NCBI GenBank assembly: GCA_963575745.1
Contig: CAUYUJ010014002.1
Location: forward strand, 884,823 to 948,822
DNA: 64,000 bases
From: Prorocentrum cordatum
Taxonomy: Eukaryota; Sar; Dinophyceae; Prorocentrales; Prorocentraceae
Reading direction: 5' to 3'
Shown here: piece by piece, positions 1 to 11,455 of the stretch
Layout: each line of letters begins with the position of its first letter
Numbering within the stretch: the stretch's first letter is position 1
Made by a program: the position numbers and the translations under genes
The notes under the pieces: model-generated
Databases searched by the model: none
Told to the model about the DNA's origin: nothing
Seen by the model: only the letters and a program-made list of their open reading frames with translations

Positions 1-47
1 TATGTATGTGCGTGTGCGTGCGCGTGTGTGCGTGCGTGTGCGTGTAC

Positions 48-79
<32 letters not shown>

Positions 80-159
80 GTGCGTGTGCGTGTGCGTGTG
101 CGTGTGCGTGTGCGTGTGCGTGCGTGTGCGTGCGTGTGCGTGTGCGTGTCCGTGTGCGT

Positions 160-192
<33 letters not shown>

Positions 193-345
193 CGTGTGTC
201 TGTGCGTGTGCGTGTGCGAGTGCGAGTGCGTGTGCGTGTGCGTGTGCGTGTGCGTGTGCGTGCGTGTGCGTGTGCGTGCGTGTGTGTGTGTGTGTGTGTG
301 TGTGCGTGTGTGTGTGTGCGTGTGTGTGTGTGTGTTTGTGTCTAC
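1..345. repeat. GT/GCGTGT microsatellite
   Basis: Almost uninterrupted alternation of GT and GCGTGT. The open frames across it encode only Val-Cys or Val-Arg alternations and are artefacts of the repeat. The array runs off the left edge of the window. Confidence 0.95.
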
Positions 346-404
346 GGTACCTATACGACCACCCTTCGGGTGATAAGGAGGTTCGGGGGGGGGGGAGGAA
401 CCAA

Positions 405-645
405 CGTCTCACTCGATCGGTCTCACTATCGATCTCGCTATCGATCCCACTACCGGTCTCGCTGGATCGATCTCACTCGATCGATCTCACAATCGATCTC
501 ACTCGATCTACGTTATTCGATCCATCTCACAATCGATCTGACGATCGATCTCACAATCGATCCCACTATCGATCTCACAATCGATATCACATTCGGTCTA
601 GCTATCGGTACCATTATCGGCATCACAATCGATATCACAATCCAC
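405..645. repeat. Degenerate CGATCTCACA minisatellite
   Basis: Units of roughly 10-15 bp built on ATCGATCTCAC with drift. Borders the CAT array directly. No coding signal. Confidence 0.8.
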
Positions 646-1117
646 GTCATCATCATCATCATCATCGTCACCAACGTCATCAGCATCATCATCAGCATCA
701 TCGGGACACCATCGTCCTCATCACCTCATCACCATCATCATCAACATCACCATCACCATATCATCATCAGCATCGGGACACCATCATCATCACCATCATC
801 ATCATCAACATCATCACCATCGGGACACCATCATCATCATCGGAACATCACCATCATCATCATCGCATCATCATGATCATGCACAACATCATCATCATCA
901 TCGAGACACCATCATCATGATCAGCAACATCATGATCATTAACATCATCATCACCGGGGCACCACCATCATCACCACCATCACCATCATCATCACCAACA
1001 TAGTCAACATCATCATCATCATCGGACACCATCATCATCATCATCACCATCACCATCATCATCAACATCATCATCATTAACATTATCATATCGGGGCACC
1101 ATCATCATCACCCGCAC

Positions 1118-1155
<38 letters not shown>

Positions 1156-1899
1156 ACATCGTCAACTACATCATCATCATCGGGGCACCATTATCATCAC
1201 CACCATCACCATCATCATCAACACCATCACCATCAACATCAAAGGAACACCATCATCATCGTCACCATCATCATCACTATCACCATCAACATTATCGGGA
1301 CACCATCATCATCAGCATCAACATCTTCATCTTCATCATTGGGCCACCATCGTCAAAATCATCATCATCACCCCAGCATCGTCCTCATCATCAACGTCAT
1401 CATCATCATCGGGGCACCACCATCATCACCACCATCACCATCATCATCAACATAGTCAACAGCATCATCATCATCGGACGCCATCATCATCATCATCACC
1501 ACCATCACCATCATCATCATCATCATCATCAACATCATCATCATTAACATTATCACATCGGGGCACCATCATCATCACCACCCTCACCATCATCATCATC
1601 ATCATCAACATCGTCAACTACATCAGCATCATCGGGACACCATCATCATCACCATCATCATCATCAACACCAACACCATCAACATCAACGGAACACCATC
1701 ATCATCGTCACCATCATCATTACCATCATCATCAACATCATCGGGACACCATCATCATCAGCATCAACATCTTCATCTTCATCATTGGGCCACCATCGTC
1801 AAAATCATCATCATCACCCCATCATCATCCTCATCATCAACGTCATCATCATCATCGGGGCACCACCATCATCATGAACAACAACATCATCATCGGGAC

Positions 1900-1930
<31 letters not shown>

Positions 1931-2295
1931 TCAGCAGCACCACCATAATCCTCATCTTCATCATCGGGACACCATCATCATCATCATCATCATCATCTTC
2001 ATCGTCATCATCATCAAGTCATCTGATCATCATCAACATCATCAAGATCATCAACACCATCATCATCTGGGCACCATCATCATCAGCAGCATCATCATTA
2101 ACATCATCATCTTCGGGGCACCATCATCATCACCACCATCACCATCATCATCATCAACATCGACAACAACAACATCATCATCATCGTTATCGGGACACCA
2201 TCATCATCACCATCATCATCATCAACATCATCATCATCACCACCATCATCACCACCACCATCATCATCATCAACATCATCATCACCATCATCACC

Positions 2296-2342
<47 letters not shown>

Positions 2343-2343
2343 T

Positions 2344-2388
<45 letters not shown>

Positions 2389-2395
2389 GGGACAC
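645..2395. repeat. CAT/ATC microsatellite with higher-order structure
   Basis: About 1.75 kb of ATC triplets punctuated every 40-100 bp by variants of ATCGGGACACCATC. Longer blocks are duplicated: ATTAACATTATCA plus flanks recurs near 1075 and 1543, and a CTTCATCTTCATCATTGGG block recurs near 1325 and 1768, giving a higher-order period of about 445-467 bp. Poly-His, poly-Ile, poly-Met and poly-Asp frames are artefacts. Confidence 0.95.
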
Positions 2396-2475
2396 CGACG
2401 GGACACTGGCGGGACACCGCGCGCCACCGGCCCCCGAGCGGGACACCGGCGGGACACCGCGCGCCACCAGCCGCC
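2390..2475. repeat. GGGACACCGGC minisatellite, two long units
   Basis: Two copies of a roughly 40-bp unit containing GCGGGACACCGCGCGCCACC at the right edge of the CAT array. The GGGACACC core resembles the punctuation motif in the neighbouring array. Confidence 0.7.
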
Positions 2476-2654
2476 CGGTGGAGAATCATTTGGTCCGGCC
2501 GCGCCTCAGCCACAGGAGACTTTCTCTCGCCCGCCCACGCAGCTTCGCCTCGCCCGCACGGCACGCACGAACACGAAACCGAAATCGATTTCCCGGTAGG
2601 GGGGCGCTCCGTTCCACTTCGATCTCACCCCCTCACCTCCGATATCTCATCCCG

Positions 2655-3400
2655 CCACCGTGCCTGCGTTGTGGGTCAGAGTCCTCAGCGACGCTTCTCG
2701 GGGTCTCTTCGGAGCGTTCTGAGGGGCATCTGGGGGCAGTGTTGGTGCCTCCTGAGTGCCTCTGGGTGCCGCTTTCTTGGGGCGTCCTGGGGGCCTATTT
2801 GGGGCTTCCTGGGGCCTCCTGGGGGCGTCTTGGGGGCCTCCTGTGGCCTCCTGAGGGCCTCTCGGGGCCGAGGGCTCGAAATGTTCGTTCGGGTCCCCCG
2901 TCTGGGCCCCCTCTTGGAGCCGTCGTGGGGGCTTTGTGGGCCGTCTTTGAGGTCCCTTGGGCCATCTCGGGTCCATCTTGGGCCGTTTTGGGGCCCTCTT
3001 GGAGGCATCTCTTGCTGTCCTGGGGCGACATTGGGGGCCTCCTGGGCCGTCTTCAAGTATCGGGAAGCCGCAAAAAAGGCGAGAGCGCCAAAACCACGCA
3101 AAAGTTTGACGAAAATCAATGGTTTGTGCCCCTTGGGGCCCTCTTGGGAGTGTTCTTGAAGGTCTCTTTGGGCGTCTTCGAGGCCTCTGGAGGCCATCGT
3201 GGGCGTCTTCGGGCGATCCTTCAGCGACTGTGCGTCCTCCTGGGCCGTCTGGGCGGCCTCCCTGGGCTTCCTTGGGCCGTCCTTGGGGCCCCTCCGAGCG
3301 AGCGGACCGTTCCGGAGGCCCCCGCGAGGAGCCCCGGCTGCGCCCGGGACCGCCCGCGGGAGCCTCCGGGAAATTCTGGGGCCCGGGCCCCTAAGGAACT
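2655..3400. repeat. Degenerate GGGGCCCTCTTGG-type repeat (family G)
   Basis: About 10-12 bp units of the type TTGGGGCCCTCCTGGGGGC. The same family recurs at 7.6-7.9, 10.6-10.9, 27.7-28.6, 30.9-31.1, 31.4-31.8, 33.8-34.2, 34.9-35.1 and 35.4-35.6 kb, in both orientations. Gly/Pro/Trp-rich frames are open in all six frames, as expected for low-complexity DNA, so none is called. Confidence 0.75.
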
Positions 3401-3930
3401 TGCCAGCCGCCTACCTCTCATACGAATCGGGGGTGGACAGAACCCCCAGCAGTGACACGGCCGATTCGTGAACTGTCCGTTTCCGGTTCTCGAGATGGCG
3501 CCGTGGCCCTTAGTTTCCAGGCTGGCGCCCGCCGGGCTTGGGCCTCAGGCCGTTTTCACTAAGCCACGTTTTACTAAAGGGGGGTCTGTCCATCCCCGAA
3601 CAAAGCGTCTACCTCTCAGGGCTGCGTGAGCCTTCGGGCACTTCACTTCTTGCCAGGGGCACGGCGGCGGATCATGTGCTATGTTTCTTTCGGTTGCACA
3701 GTAGGCTCATCGAATAGAGCATCTGCGTGCCAGCTCGTGTCCGACGGGACCTTCTTATACCCCGATGGCCCCAGGGACCCACAGAAGCTCTCGGCCACCT
3801 TAAGACTGGCAAAGATCTACGAATCATGCGCCCCAACATGTCTTGTAGCATGATTTCTTGTCGTTTGTGCCCACTGTAATCGCAAGGAGGGTGTGAAAAG
3901 GGGGGAGATTTTCCATTCAGGGTACGGGGC
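3401..3930. other. Spacer with nothing recognised
   Basis: Unique-looking sequence without a convincing open frame, RNA gene or repeat. A 75-codon frame at 3626-3853 has no recognisable content and is not called. Confidence 0.5.
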
Positions 3931-3934
3931 AGGA

Positions 3935-4000
3935 AGAGGAGGAAGAGGAGGAGCAGGAGGAGGAGGAGGAGGAGGAGGAGGAGGAGGAGGAGGAGGAGGA
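3935..4000. repeat. GGA microsatellite
   Basis: About 20 GGA triplets. A further imperfect GGA stretch follows at 4455-4550. Confidence 0.9.
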
Positions 4001-4552
4001 TGTGCGTACAGGGACGCGCTCAGGTTGTCCCCCGAGGGTGTCCTGGCTGCCGTCCACATGCCCCGCGCCCTCCAGGGGGCTCCGCGACCAGCTGGGCCGT
4101 TGAACATTTCCGAGACCTTCGCCCTCCTAAGGCCCCCCCCTCTCCTGCCCCGGGTCTCGATCCAGAGCCGGCTGGCAACAGGGCCGTATTCTAAGCATGC
4201 TAGCAGGTTGCACTCCACATTGTTCGCGCGATTCAGTGTCTCACGTGTTACCTTCATGTAAGGCCTTGCAGTGGCCCGATGTCGCACGCATGTATCGCTT
4301 TTGGGGTACACTGCGCGCCTCCATGCCGCGTTCTCATTTTGCTCCCTCCCTCCCTCCCCTCCCAGAATGCGGCGATTGCGTACCTGGACAGCAAGCTGGC
4401 GAACCGCTGCTTCGCCTGGGGCATAGCGCGCTCAAGAATGTGGTGGTTGGGGGGGGAGGATGAGGAGGACGGGGGAGGGCCACAGCAGGAGAAGGAAGGA
4501 TAATGAGGGAGGACGAGGGCGGAGGACGAGGAGGACGAGGAGGACCCAGGCT

Positions 4553-4742
4553 TCGTCGCGTCGTGAAACAATCACGACGGGAGGTTGTCTCATCGTTTTC
4601 GGCCTTTTGGGGGGCCTCGCCGGCCTTTTGCACCGTCACAAGATGACTTGGGATGAAGAGCCGGTCCCCGGGAAGGGGTCCAAACCTTTGGAGAGCCACG
4701 TCGTGCTCAAAGCGCGACGTCAGATGTCCGGGGATGAGGGGT
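4553..4742 (+). repeat. Dispersed repeat D, copy 1
   Basis: Shares ordered segments with copies at about 18757, 22930 and 23370: GTCGCGTCGTG near the start, a TTTTCGGCCTT-GGGGGGCC core, a CCGTCA segment, and GACGTCGCA/GATGTC near the end. Probably a decayed short retroposon or similar; its termini are not resolved. Confidence 0.55.
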
Positions 4743-5379
4743 GAAGAAGTACGAGCAGGATGAGGGAGGCCGAGGGAGGATACATCAGTGATGATGCCTT
4801 GCTTGAATAAGAAGCCTGTGCGTAAGCGGACTTCCAGAGGTCAGCCCAGATTCCTCGGATCTGCGTTGGACGCCCCCAGCGGCGCCTCCGGCGTCGCCCC
4901 TGGCGCACTCCCTCTCGCACGTGGTGAGGGTCCGGTGCCGATCTCAGAAATGTGTTCGGACCTCCGAAAGACTATGTGCATGCAGATTTGTCCTCCTGGA
5001 TACGGCCTCTCCTCGCAAGTCCCCTCCTCAGAAGTCCCTGAAGGCATTGTCCTTTCACTGCTGGGAGCGCTCCGTGGGAAGACGAGCACCCTACGGGTCT
5101 GCCCTTCATGCAACAGCCCCACCTCTTGCTCGCTCCTCACCACTGCTTGCTTGCTTGGAGCTCGCTTGCTTGCTAGGATTGCAGAAGCCTCATTGCTCGC
5201 TTGCATGCTTGAAGCTCGCTTGCCCCCCTTGCCAGCGACAAGCTGGGCTCGCCGGGAGCTATTCAAATCAAGCCCCCACACACCCCTGACTTACCCCGCG
5301 ATGCCCAGCCCCAGCTCCCTCTCAGGCAGCTTTGGCTGAAGCAGCGTGCCCCCCCCCTCGCTTCACGAGCCTTGCCCGC
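4743..5379. other. Spacer upstream of the transporter gene
   Basis: Contains a short GCTTGCTT-rich repeat at about 5140-5225 and a C-rich stretch just before the start codon. At 5321-5341 there is a weak spliced-leader-like string ending TTTGGCTGAAG (13 of 21 positions), too weak to call alone. Confidence 0.5.
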
Positions 5380-5934
5380 ATGGCGCCTGCGGTGGGCTCG
5401 ACTGCCTTGGCGGCGCCCCTGGTCGACCCAGAGCGCGCGGACGCTGCCGAGGCGAAGCTCGCCCCCCTCGAGGCCACGGCGGCGCACCGGCGCGGGCTCC
5501 TGCTCATGACGGCCGGGCTGTTCGCGTACATCCCGGACGGCACGCTCATCAAGCTGGTCCGTGCGCCCACGGAGACAACCGCCCTGTGGCGGATGAGCAT
5601 CGCAGGCTGCGCGCTGCTGTCCTTGCAATTGGTGCGCAGGGGGCGGGCGCTGCCGGCGGCCGTGCGCGGCATGGGCCCCTGGGGCGGGCTGGTGACCGTC
5701 CTGGCTGGCCTCAACAGCTGGCTCTTCGTGGAGGCGGTGAAGGCAACCACGGTGGCGAACACCGTGATGATCATGGCGACCTCGTCGTTCTGGGCTGCTC
5801 TGCTGGGGCGGCTGGCGCTGGGTACCCCAGTGAGGCTGTGCACCTGGGCCGCAATGCCTGTGGTCTGCGCAGGGGTGGCTGTGAGCGTCAGCAGCGATCT
5901 ACGAGCCACCATGAACTCGGGAGATTATTTGAGC
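5380..5934 (+). CDS. EamA/DMT-family transporter, N-terminal exon
   Basis: First half of a drug/metabolite transporter of the EamA type, expected to move small solutes across a cell or organelle membrane; the substrate cannot be read from sequence. I start at the ATG at 5380; an upstream TTG in the same frame is not a eukaryotic start. Five hydrophobic helices follow a short Ala-rich leader: GLLLMTAGLFAYI, MSIAGCALLSL, GGLVTVLAGLNSW, MIMATSSFWAALLG and WAAMPVVCAGVAVSV. The pattern TETTALWR after helix 1 and VEAVKATTVANTV before helix 4 fit the EamA repeat. The frame stops at 5935-5937 just where the second EamA repeat should begin, and that repeat is found at 8.14 kb on the same strand. The true exon end lies near 5900-5930; the donor is not resolved. 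Family call firm, exon edge uncertain. Confidence 0.75.
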
Positions 5935-7364
5935 TGACGTCACGTCCGCCGACCCCTTCACTCGGACACATTCCGCGTGATCGCTTGGATGAATGTCCAG
6001 GTGGATGAGGGGAGGCGGCCATCAGGCGAGGAGGATTGGTGGGAACCGTGCATATACACACAGGTATGCCGGCCTCCCCCCAAACCTGGTGTATATACCT
6101 CGTTGAAAATTTCACGCTCGCGGACCTGTCCCGAGAAGTTTGCACTATACTGTGCGCAGTGGAGTTTATGACAGTAGTACAATGGCCATGTTCCTGTCCT
6201 AGATTGCAAACGTGGGATCGGTGGGAGTCTTGCGGGTCGGAGGCTCGCAGGGGTTGCAATCTGCGTCTTCTGCCTTCCTTCTGGAAGTATTCATATCCCT
6301 CTTGTGCTCATTTCCCTCCACACGTCCCTCGCCCTCTCGCTTTTTCTTTTCTCCACCTCCTGAGGAATCTCAGAATTCAAATCGGAGGTCTCGTATGGCC
6401 TTCCGTGCCCACTTTGGGGCGCCTTTGTTCCTGACCCACCCCAACTCCCGCTAGGGGGCCGTCTTGGACCGTCTTGAGTGTCCACTGGGCCGTCTTGTGC
6501 TCCTCAAGGGGGGAATTCTTTTGCCAACGTGGTGTGTGTGTGTGCAGTCTTGGGCAGATGCCCTCGGGCCACCCCTTCGGCATGCTTGAGGCTCCTATTA
6601 CGCCCTCCTAGCGCCAGCTTGGATTAATATGGTGTGTTGGTTCGAGTTTCTCTTGAGGCTTCTTCGGGCGTATCGTGTGCGGCTTTCGGGGCTTTGTTTA
6701 GTCTCTGGGATGCCTTCTGGGCCAAGCTCGGGTCCTCTTATGGCCCTGTTGATGCCGTCCCGTCCCTTCGTGTGGCTTTCATGGAATCACCTCGGGCTTA
6801 TTCGGCGGGGGGCATCGAAGCCGTCCTGATCGGCCGCCAACCCTCGAATCCGCGGTGTTCCCCCAAATGCGTCTAACGACATATCAACGTATGCCTGAGG
6901 CGTTATGCTGTAGCAGTCTTGGGGTGTCGACTCATGTTATGTAACACTGTACCACGGCTGTTTCGACTCGAGCCCCGCGCAACCAAGACGACGCGCGACG
7001 CTACCTACCCGCTAAAGAGGAGATGACTATCACCACCATCACCCATCAATAGCAGGGGGCCGATCGGGAGTGGATCGGCCCCCAGCGCATTCAAGACACC
7101 ATGTCAGAGGATTCCTTTACGCTTCGCGTGCCCCACCCACCCATCTGGAAACTGTCGCCAGGCGAGCTGCCTCGATCAGAGATGTGTAATCGCATCCTGT
7201 GGAACAGCCGTAGGAGCCAGCCGTCAAGCCGAAGTTCGGAGGCAGCTTGAGCATGTTCAGGAGTGGAAGTGTTGAGCCGCCCGTCGAGGAAGGACGAGAA
7301 GGATGCGGATGAGCAAGTGGGGAAGAGAGGCCAGGAAGGAAGTTGACCAAGTGGGAAGAGCAAG

Positions 7365-7420
7365 ATCAGGAGGAGGAGGAGGAGGAGGAGGAGGAGGAGG
7401 AGGAGGAGGAGGAGGAGTAG
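7365..7420. repeat. GGA microsatellite
   Basis: About 17 GGA units inside the inferred transporter intron. Confidence 0.9.
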
Positions 7421-7944
7421 GAGGACGGAGAAGGACGGGGGCGACGAATCGGATGACGACACTTACGAGGATAGTGAGAGGCGGAGATGGAAGACGACGA
7501 CGGCAGGAGTTAACCATGAAGAAGTTTGCGCGTTTTAGTTTTTTTGAAGCCATCGTGTATTCCTCAGGCAATTCAGAGAGCTTCGGTCAAAGAAAGGGCG
7601 GGTGCAGAATTGCGTTGCCCCTCCAAGGTCCCACCGATCGCCTCTCGCAGCCCTCCTGGGGACTCTCTTGGGACCCTCTTGGTCGCTATTCTTCTGGGCG
7701 CCTCTTGGGGCACTTTTTGGCTACCCTGGGACACAATCGTGAGACCTTCGAGGGCCATTTGAAGGGAATGGCAACTTGGACTGATCCTGGTAGTGGTCTT
7801 GTGCACTCTAAGAGGCATGTCGAGGGAGATATTGAGCCTTCGTGGGCTCTCCTGAGCCATCTTGGAGGACACCTCGAGCCATGAATCGCCCTCCTGGAGC
7901 CATCTTGGGCGCTCTGACCGTCGTCCCCATCAGATCCAGGGGCG

Positions 7945-8030
7945 GCTCCTCCTCCTCCTCCTCCTCCTCCTCCTCCGCCTCCTCCTCCACCTCCTCCTCC
8001 TCCTCCTTCTTCTCCTCCTCCTCCTCGGGG
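7945..8030. repeat. TCC microsatellite
   Basis: TCC triplets with a few CGC and ACC interruptions, immediately upstream of exon 2 of the transporter. May double as a long pyrimidine tract before the acceptor. Confidence 0.9.
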
Positions 8031-8135
8031 GAGAGTTTTTTTTTCCGCGGAGGGGAAGGGCGCTCTCTTCATGAGACGACCTGAATTGCACCCCCAAGCT
8101 GTCTCCGTCCGTCTTCAGAGGTAGGCGAATCTCAG

Positions 8136-8571
8136 ACGCCCGATGACGCCATACGAGTCGGCCGACTTCATGGCCCTTGGCATAGCCGTCTCGAGCGCTG
8201 TGCGCAGGACCATCTTGCACCGCAAGTCGGACGTGGACATGCAGCCTGCGGTGGCTCTGGGGCTGCTGCTCGTCTCCCTGGTCCTTTTGGCCCGGGATGC
8301 CGCTGCAGGAGGGGCTGCCTGGGAGGTGGGCCAGCAAGACGTGGCACCGCTGCTGCTGCTGGGCTTGGTGGTGGTGCCCATGGGGATGACGCTGACGACA
8401 GCGGGGTCGCAGCTACTACCAAGCGCGGAGTCCGGGATGCTCATCTGCATCGAGACCGTGTGCAGCCCGGTCTTGGCGGCCTACGTGGTCGGAGACAGTG
8501 TGCCCGCCCGCGAGTGGATCGGCTTGGCCATCGTGGTTGCCACGCTCACCGCGCACGCGGCGGCACCGTGA
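8136..8571 (+). CDS. EamA/DMT-family transporter, C-terminal exon
   Basis: Second EamA repeat. The frame opens after a TAG at 8122-8124 and ends with TGA at 8569-8571. It begins near ESADFMALGIAVSSAVRRTIL, matching the usual start of the second EamA unit (Gly/Ala-Asp, then a helix ending in basic residues). Four more helices follow: VALGLLLVSLVLLA, LLLLGLVVVPMGMTLTT, LICIETVCSPVLAAYVV and WIGLAIVVATLTAHA. The E-x-x-x-x-P-V-L-A motif of helix 9 is typical of the family. With the first exon this gives ten helices and about 330 residues, normal for a two-EamA transporter. The acceptor is one of the AGs at 8124, 8135 or 8157; the last best fits family alignment. Confidence 0.75.
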
Positions 8572-10620
8572 CGAGTGGCCTCAGGGTTGGGCGCCTTGCG
8601 TCCTCGGGATGGGCGTCTGTCGGCGGGTTGATGGGGCCGTGCCGATGGACGCTGCCGTGCGTAATGGTCGCAGGAGCACCTTGGGGCCCTCCAGCCGGCC
8701 CGTGAGCTGCTGGAATTTTCCGCAGGCGCTTTGTACAGGACGACCAGCACGACATAACCTCTTTTTTTTCCCGAGCGCCCCATCCTCCAGGGGGGAAGTA
8801 GCTGCCGAGCCCCGACCGGAGAAAACAGACGTCGGGAAGCAGAGGCCCGGCCAACCGGTGCCGATGGCAGCATCCGGCCAAGCAGGCGCCGGAGCACCCC
8901 TCGGCGCGCGCGGGCCCGCAGCAGGGCCAAGGAAGACGAGCTACGTGAGCCGAGCGCGATGGTGAGGGTCAGTGAGGCGAGGACGAAACGAGAGGAGGGC
9001 CCGCTCATGGCCCCCAGCGCAGCAGTCGCGGCAGCGCCGCGACCAGCACGAAGCAATCACGGGTCTCGATCGGTCCGGCCAGGTTACGTGTCCGTGCTTT
9101 TGTTGTTTTTGTAGCAGGGCCCCGGGGGCGGGGACACTGCGAACGGCGGCACTGCCATATCCAGGGGGCCAAAAAAGCACGAAGAATGGGTGAGACTTCG
9201 ACCCGCGTCTGCCGTTTTGGAGGGGGAATATCCCAGTTCGTCCAAGGCTCCGTGTACGGGGCCTTTCTTCACACTTGCAGGCGCCACGGTGCCACACGGC
9301 GCCACCGCTTTGCCGCGCGCAGCGCAGAGCCGTCTTGCAACCGTCTTACAAGACGAAGCAGGCGCAGTCTTCAGAATCCAGTTTGTCTCCATGAGGGGGG
9401 AGAGCGAGAAACGACCCCTTTGGAGAAAAAGTCTGGGCTGCAGAAGAGAGCAGGATCGGCTGCCAGAGCAGCAGGCGGGACCTGGTTCCACCAGCGTGAG
9501 CGGCAACGGGAAAATCTGATCCACTTGAGGACAAGTTCTTCACGGTTCGCGTATCCCCGCCAGCCCTGGCCAAGGAGAGAGGCGGCTTTCCCCCCGCCTC
9601 CCTCCACAGGAGCCAGGCGGGTGCCCCCCGCTCTTGGCCACGGGGACCACCGACGTACCGACGGTTGTTGGTTGTGTCGCCCCCCCTCCTAGGGCCGCCC
9701 TCGCCCATCGCTGTAAGGGGCTGGTTTTCCCCCCCTTGCGGCGGTCCGATGCGGCCTGGAGGGCCACGTGGCGTTCGTTGGCGTGCCAGGGGCCTGGGTG
9801 GGAAGTGCCTGCGGCGGGCGTGGCCGGACCTGCGTCTGACGGCCCTTCTGTCTCTCATTGTGCAGCACCCCTCCAGGCACACCGCTTTGAGACAACAGCA
9901 CATCGCCCGTACCAGCGCCACGTGCCCCGCGAGGTACAGCTCAACCTGTGCTCTTGGAGGCCCTCCTGATCGGGTCCGGTTCCCTCACGGCACCACCGCT
10001 CCAGTGTACTCCATCTCTCTCTTCTCTCTTCGCTGGCGATGCTCACCACGCCAGCGGGCTCCCCCACACTCAGTGGCCTTGCCGTGCCGGCACGCGCTGA
10101 ATAGCTCACAGTCGCTCGGTTACCCCCCGACACTGTGATGTGGTCTGACTGGGGCTGGCCAGGGTGCAGAGTGGTTCAGCCCTCCGCAACAGGTGCAGTC
10201 CCACAGACCCACCTTCAGCCTCCCCTGTGCGTTGCACCACGGCGCACGACTGCTCAGCCGGCTTGGCTTGTGCAGGTCGTCCGTTTGGAGCCTGGCGCCA
10301 CATTGGCGACTCACTCCAATGGCCAGCTCGTTTTCAACATGCACAAAGGCTTGCCCACCGTGGTCCGCGTCCTCTGTGCGGGTTTTGCCTTGGCCGCTTG
10401 AATTATGGTCATTTTGTCCGGTGCACGTGCCCGAGCTTGCAGTGCGCCATCAGTTCAGCCTCACCCAGCCAGCAGCTGCAGTCTGAGTGGGCCGGCCGGC
10501 CTGCGCCTGTCTGAGCCAATTCGCCCAGTTCGCGTCCCGGACTTTGCTTTCGCCGCCTGACCTTCGTCTCGCGGCCGCGACCGAAAAAAATATCCCCGCC
10601 AGCCCATCGCGGATCTTTCG
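8572..10620. other. Spacer, no gene recognised
   Basis: Many overlapping GC-rich frames on both strands with no recognisable content. At 9545-9570 a CGCGTATCCCC-GCCAGCCC string belongs to the R1 repeat family seen at 27.4, 30.8, 35.3 and 35.75 kb. At about 10550-10610 there is a copy of the short A-tailed insert described at 27451, followed by the same R1 string. Confidence 0.5.
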
Positions 10621-10639
10621 CCTCTTGGCGCCGTCTGCG

Positions 10640-10890
10640 AGACCTCATAGGGCAATGTCGGATGGTGTGGGGGCTCCTCTTGGGACCTGCCTGAGGTTTC
10701 CCTGGAGCTCTTCGAGGTCTATCTTGGAATCCCCTCGTGTGCACTCTTGGGGTCATCTTGGAGGCCATCGATCAAAGAAGGGGGTGGCGTCAACTTCAGC
10801 CCCGCTTCGGAGCTCCTGGGCGCTCTTGGGGCCGTCCTGGAGCCATCCTGGGTCGCTCGATCGTGGGATTCTTGGGCCACATATTGAAGG
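10640..10890. repeat. Family G degenerate repeat
   Basis: CTCTTGGGAC-CTTGGGGTCATCTTGG type units, as at 2655-3400. Confidence 0.6.
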
Positions 10891-11149
10891 GTCGAAAGCC
10901 GATCCTAAACGAAAAGGCGGGAATGCCAAACTCGCAGCTTGTCTGTATGTGGTTTAATGATTTGGGGCTGTGGGTTTTTCTCTGAAAACTCGGATGCCCC
11001 TTGGAGCCGTATTTTGGCGGTCTCGGGGGGTCTTGAAGGCATGTTGCAAGCTATGTTAAGCATTGCGGCCTATATTCCCCAATTAGAGCTTGCCTCTGTA
11101 GGGGTCCTAGCGGATTCATATGGTTAGGTTAGGTTTGCCGCCGATTTTC

Positions 11150-11236
11150 ACGGCACGCCCGGGTGCCCGGGTGCCCGGGGGTGCCCGGGTGCCCGGGCGT
11201 GCCCGGGCGTGCCCGGGGGTGCCCGGGTGCCCGCCC
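11150..11236. repeat. GGTGCCCG minisatellite
   Basis: Tandem GGGTGCCC units, some expanded to GGGCGTGCCC. A short GGTTAGGTTAGG stretch lies just upstream at 11121-11134. Confidence 0.9.
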
Positions 11237-11455
11237 TGTAACCCTATAGCCTTATAACCCTAGAGCCTTCTAGCCCTATAGCCCTCTAGCCCTACAGCCC
11301 TACAGCCCCAATAGCTTTATAATCCCAGAACCCTAATAGCTCCATAGCTTTATATTCTTACAACCCTATAGCCCTATAGACCTATAGCCCTATAGCTCTT
11401 TAGCCCTATAACCCTATAGCCCTTTAGCCCCATAGTCCCATAGCCTTATATTATT
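11237..11455. repeat. Degenerate CCCTATAG (telomere-like) array
   Basis: About 25 units of 7-9 bp of the type CCCTATAG or CCCTTTAG. This resembles drifted CCCTAAA, the complement of the TTTAGGG telomere repeat reported for dinoflagellates. No exact telomere run is present, so it is at best an interstitial relic. Confidence 0.7.

Larger units (their letters stand above)
5935..8135 (+). other. Probable 2.2-kb intron of the transporter gene
   Basis: Inferred because the two EamA halves flank it in the right order on one strand. It contains family G repeat (about 7620-7910), a GGA microsatellite (about 7365-7420) and a TCC microsatellite (about 7945-8030), so it has grown by repeat insertion. 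Possible acceptor AGs lie at 8124, 8135 and 8157. Frames are closed by stops in all phases between the repeats. Confidence 0.55.

Noticed and set aside
6-920. Long open frames (up to 304 codons) across the GT and CAT arrays
   Set aside because: They translate simple repeats in several frames at once; no gene content.
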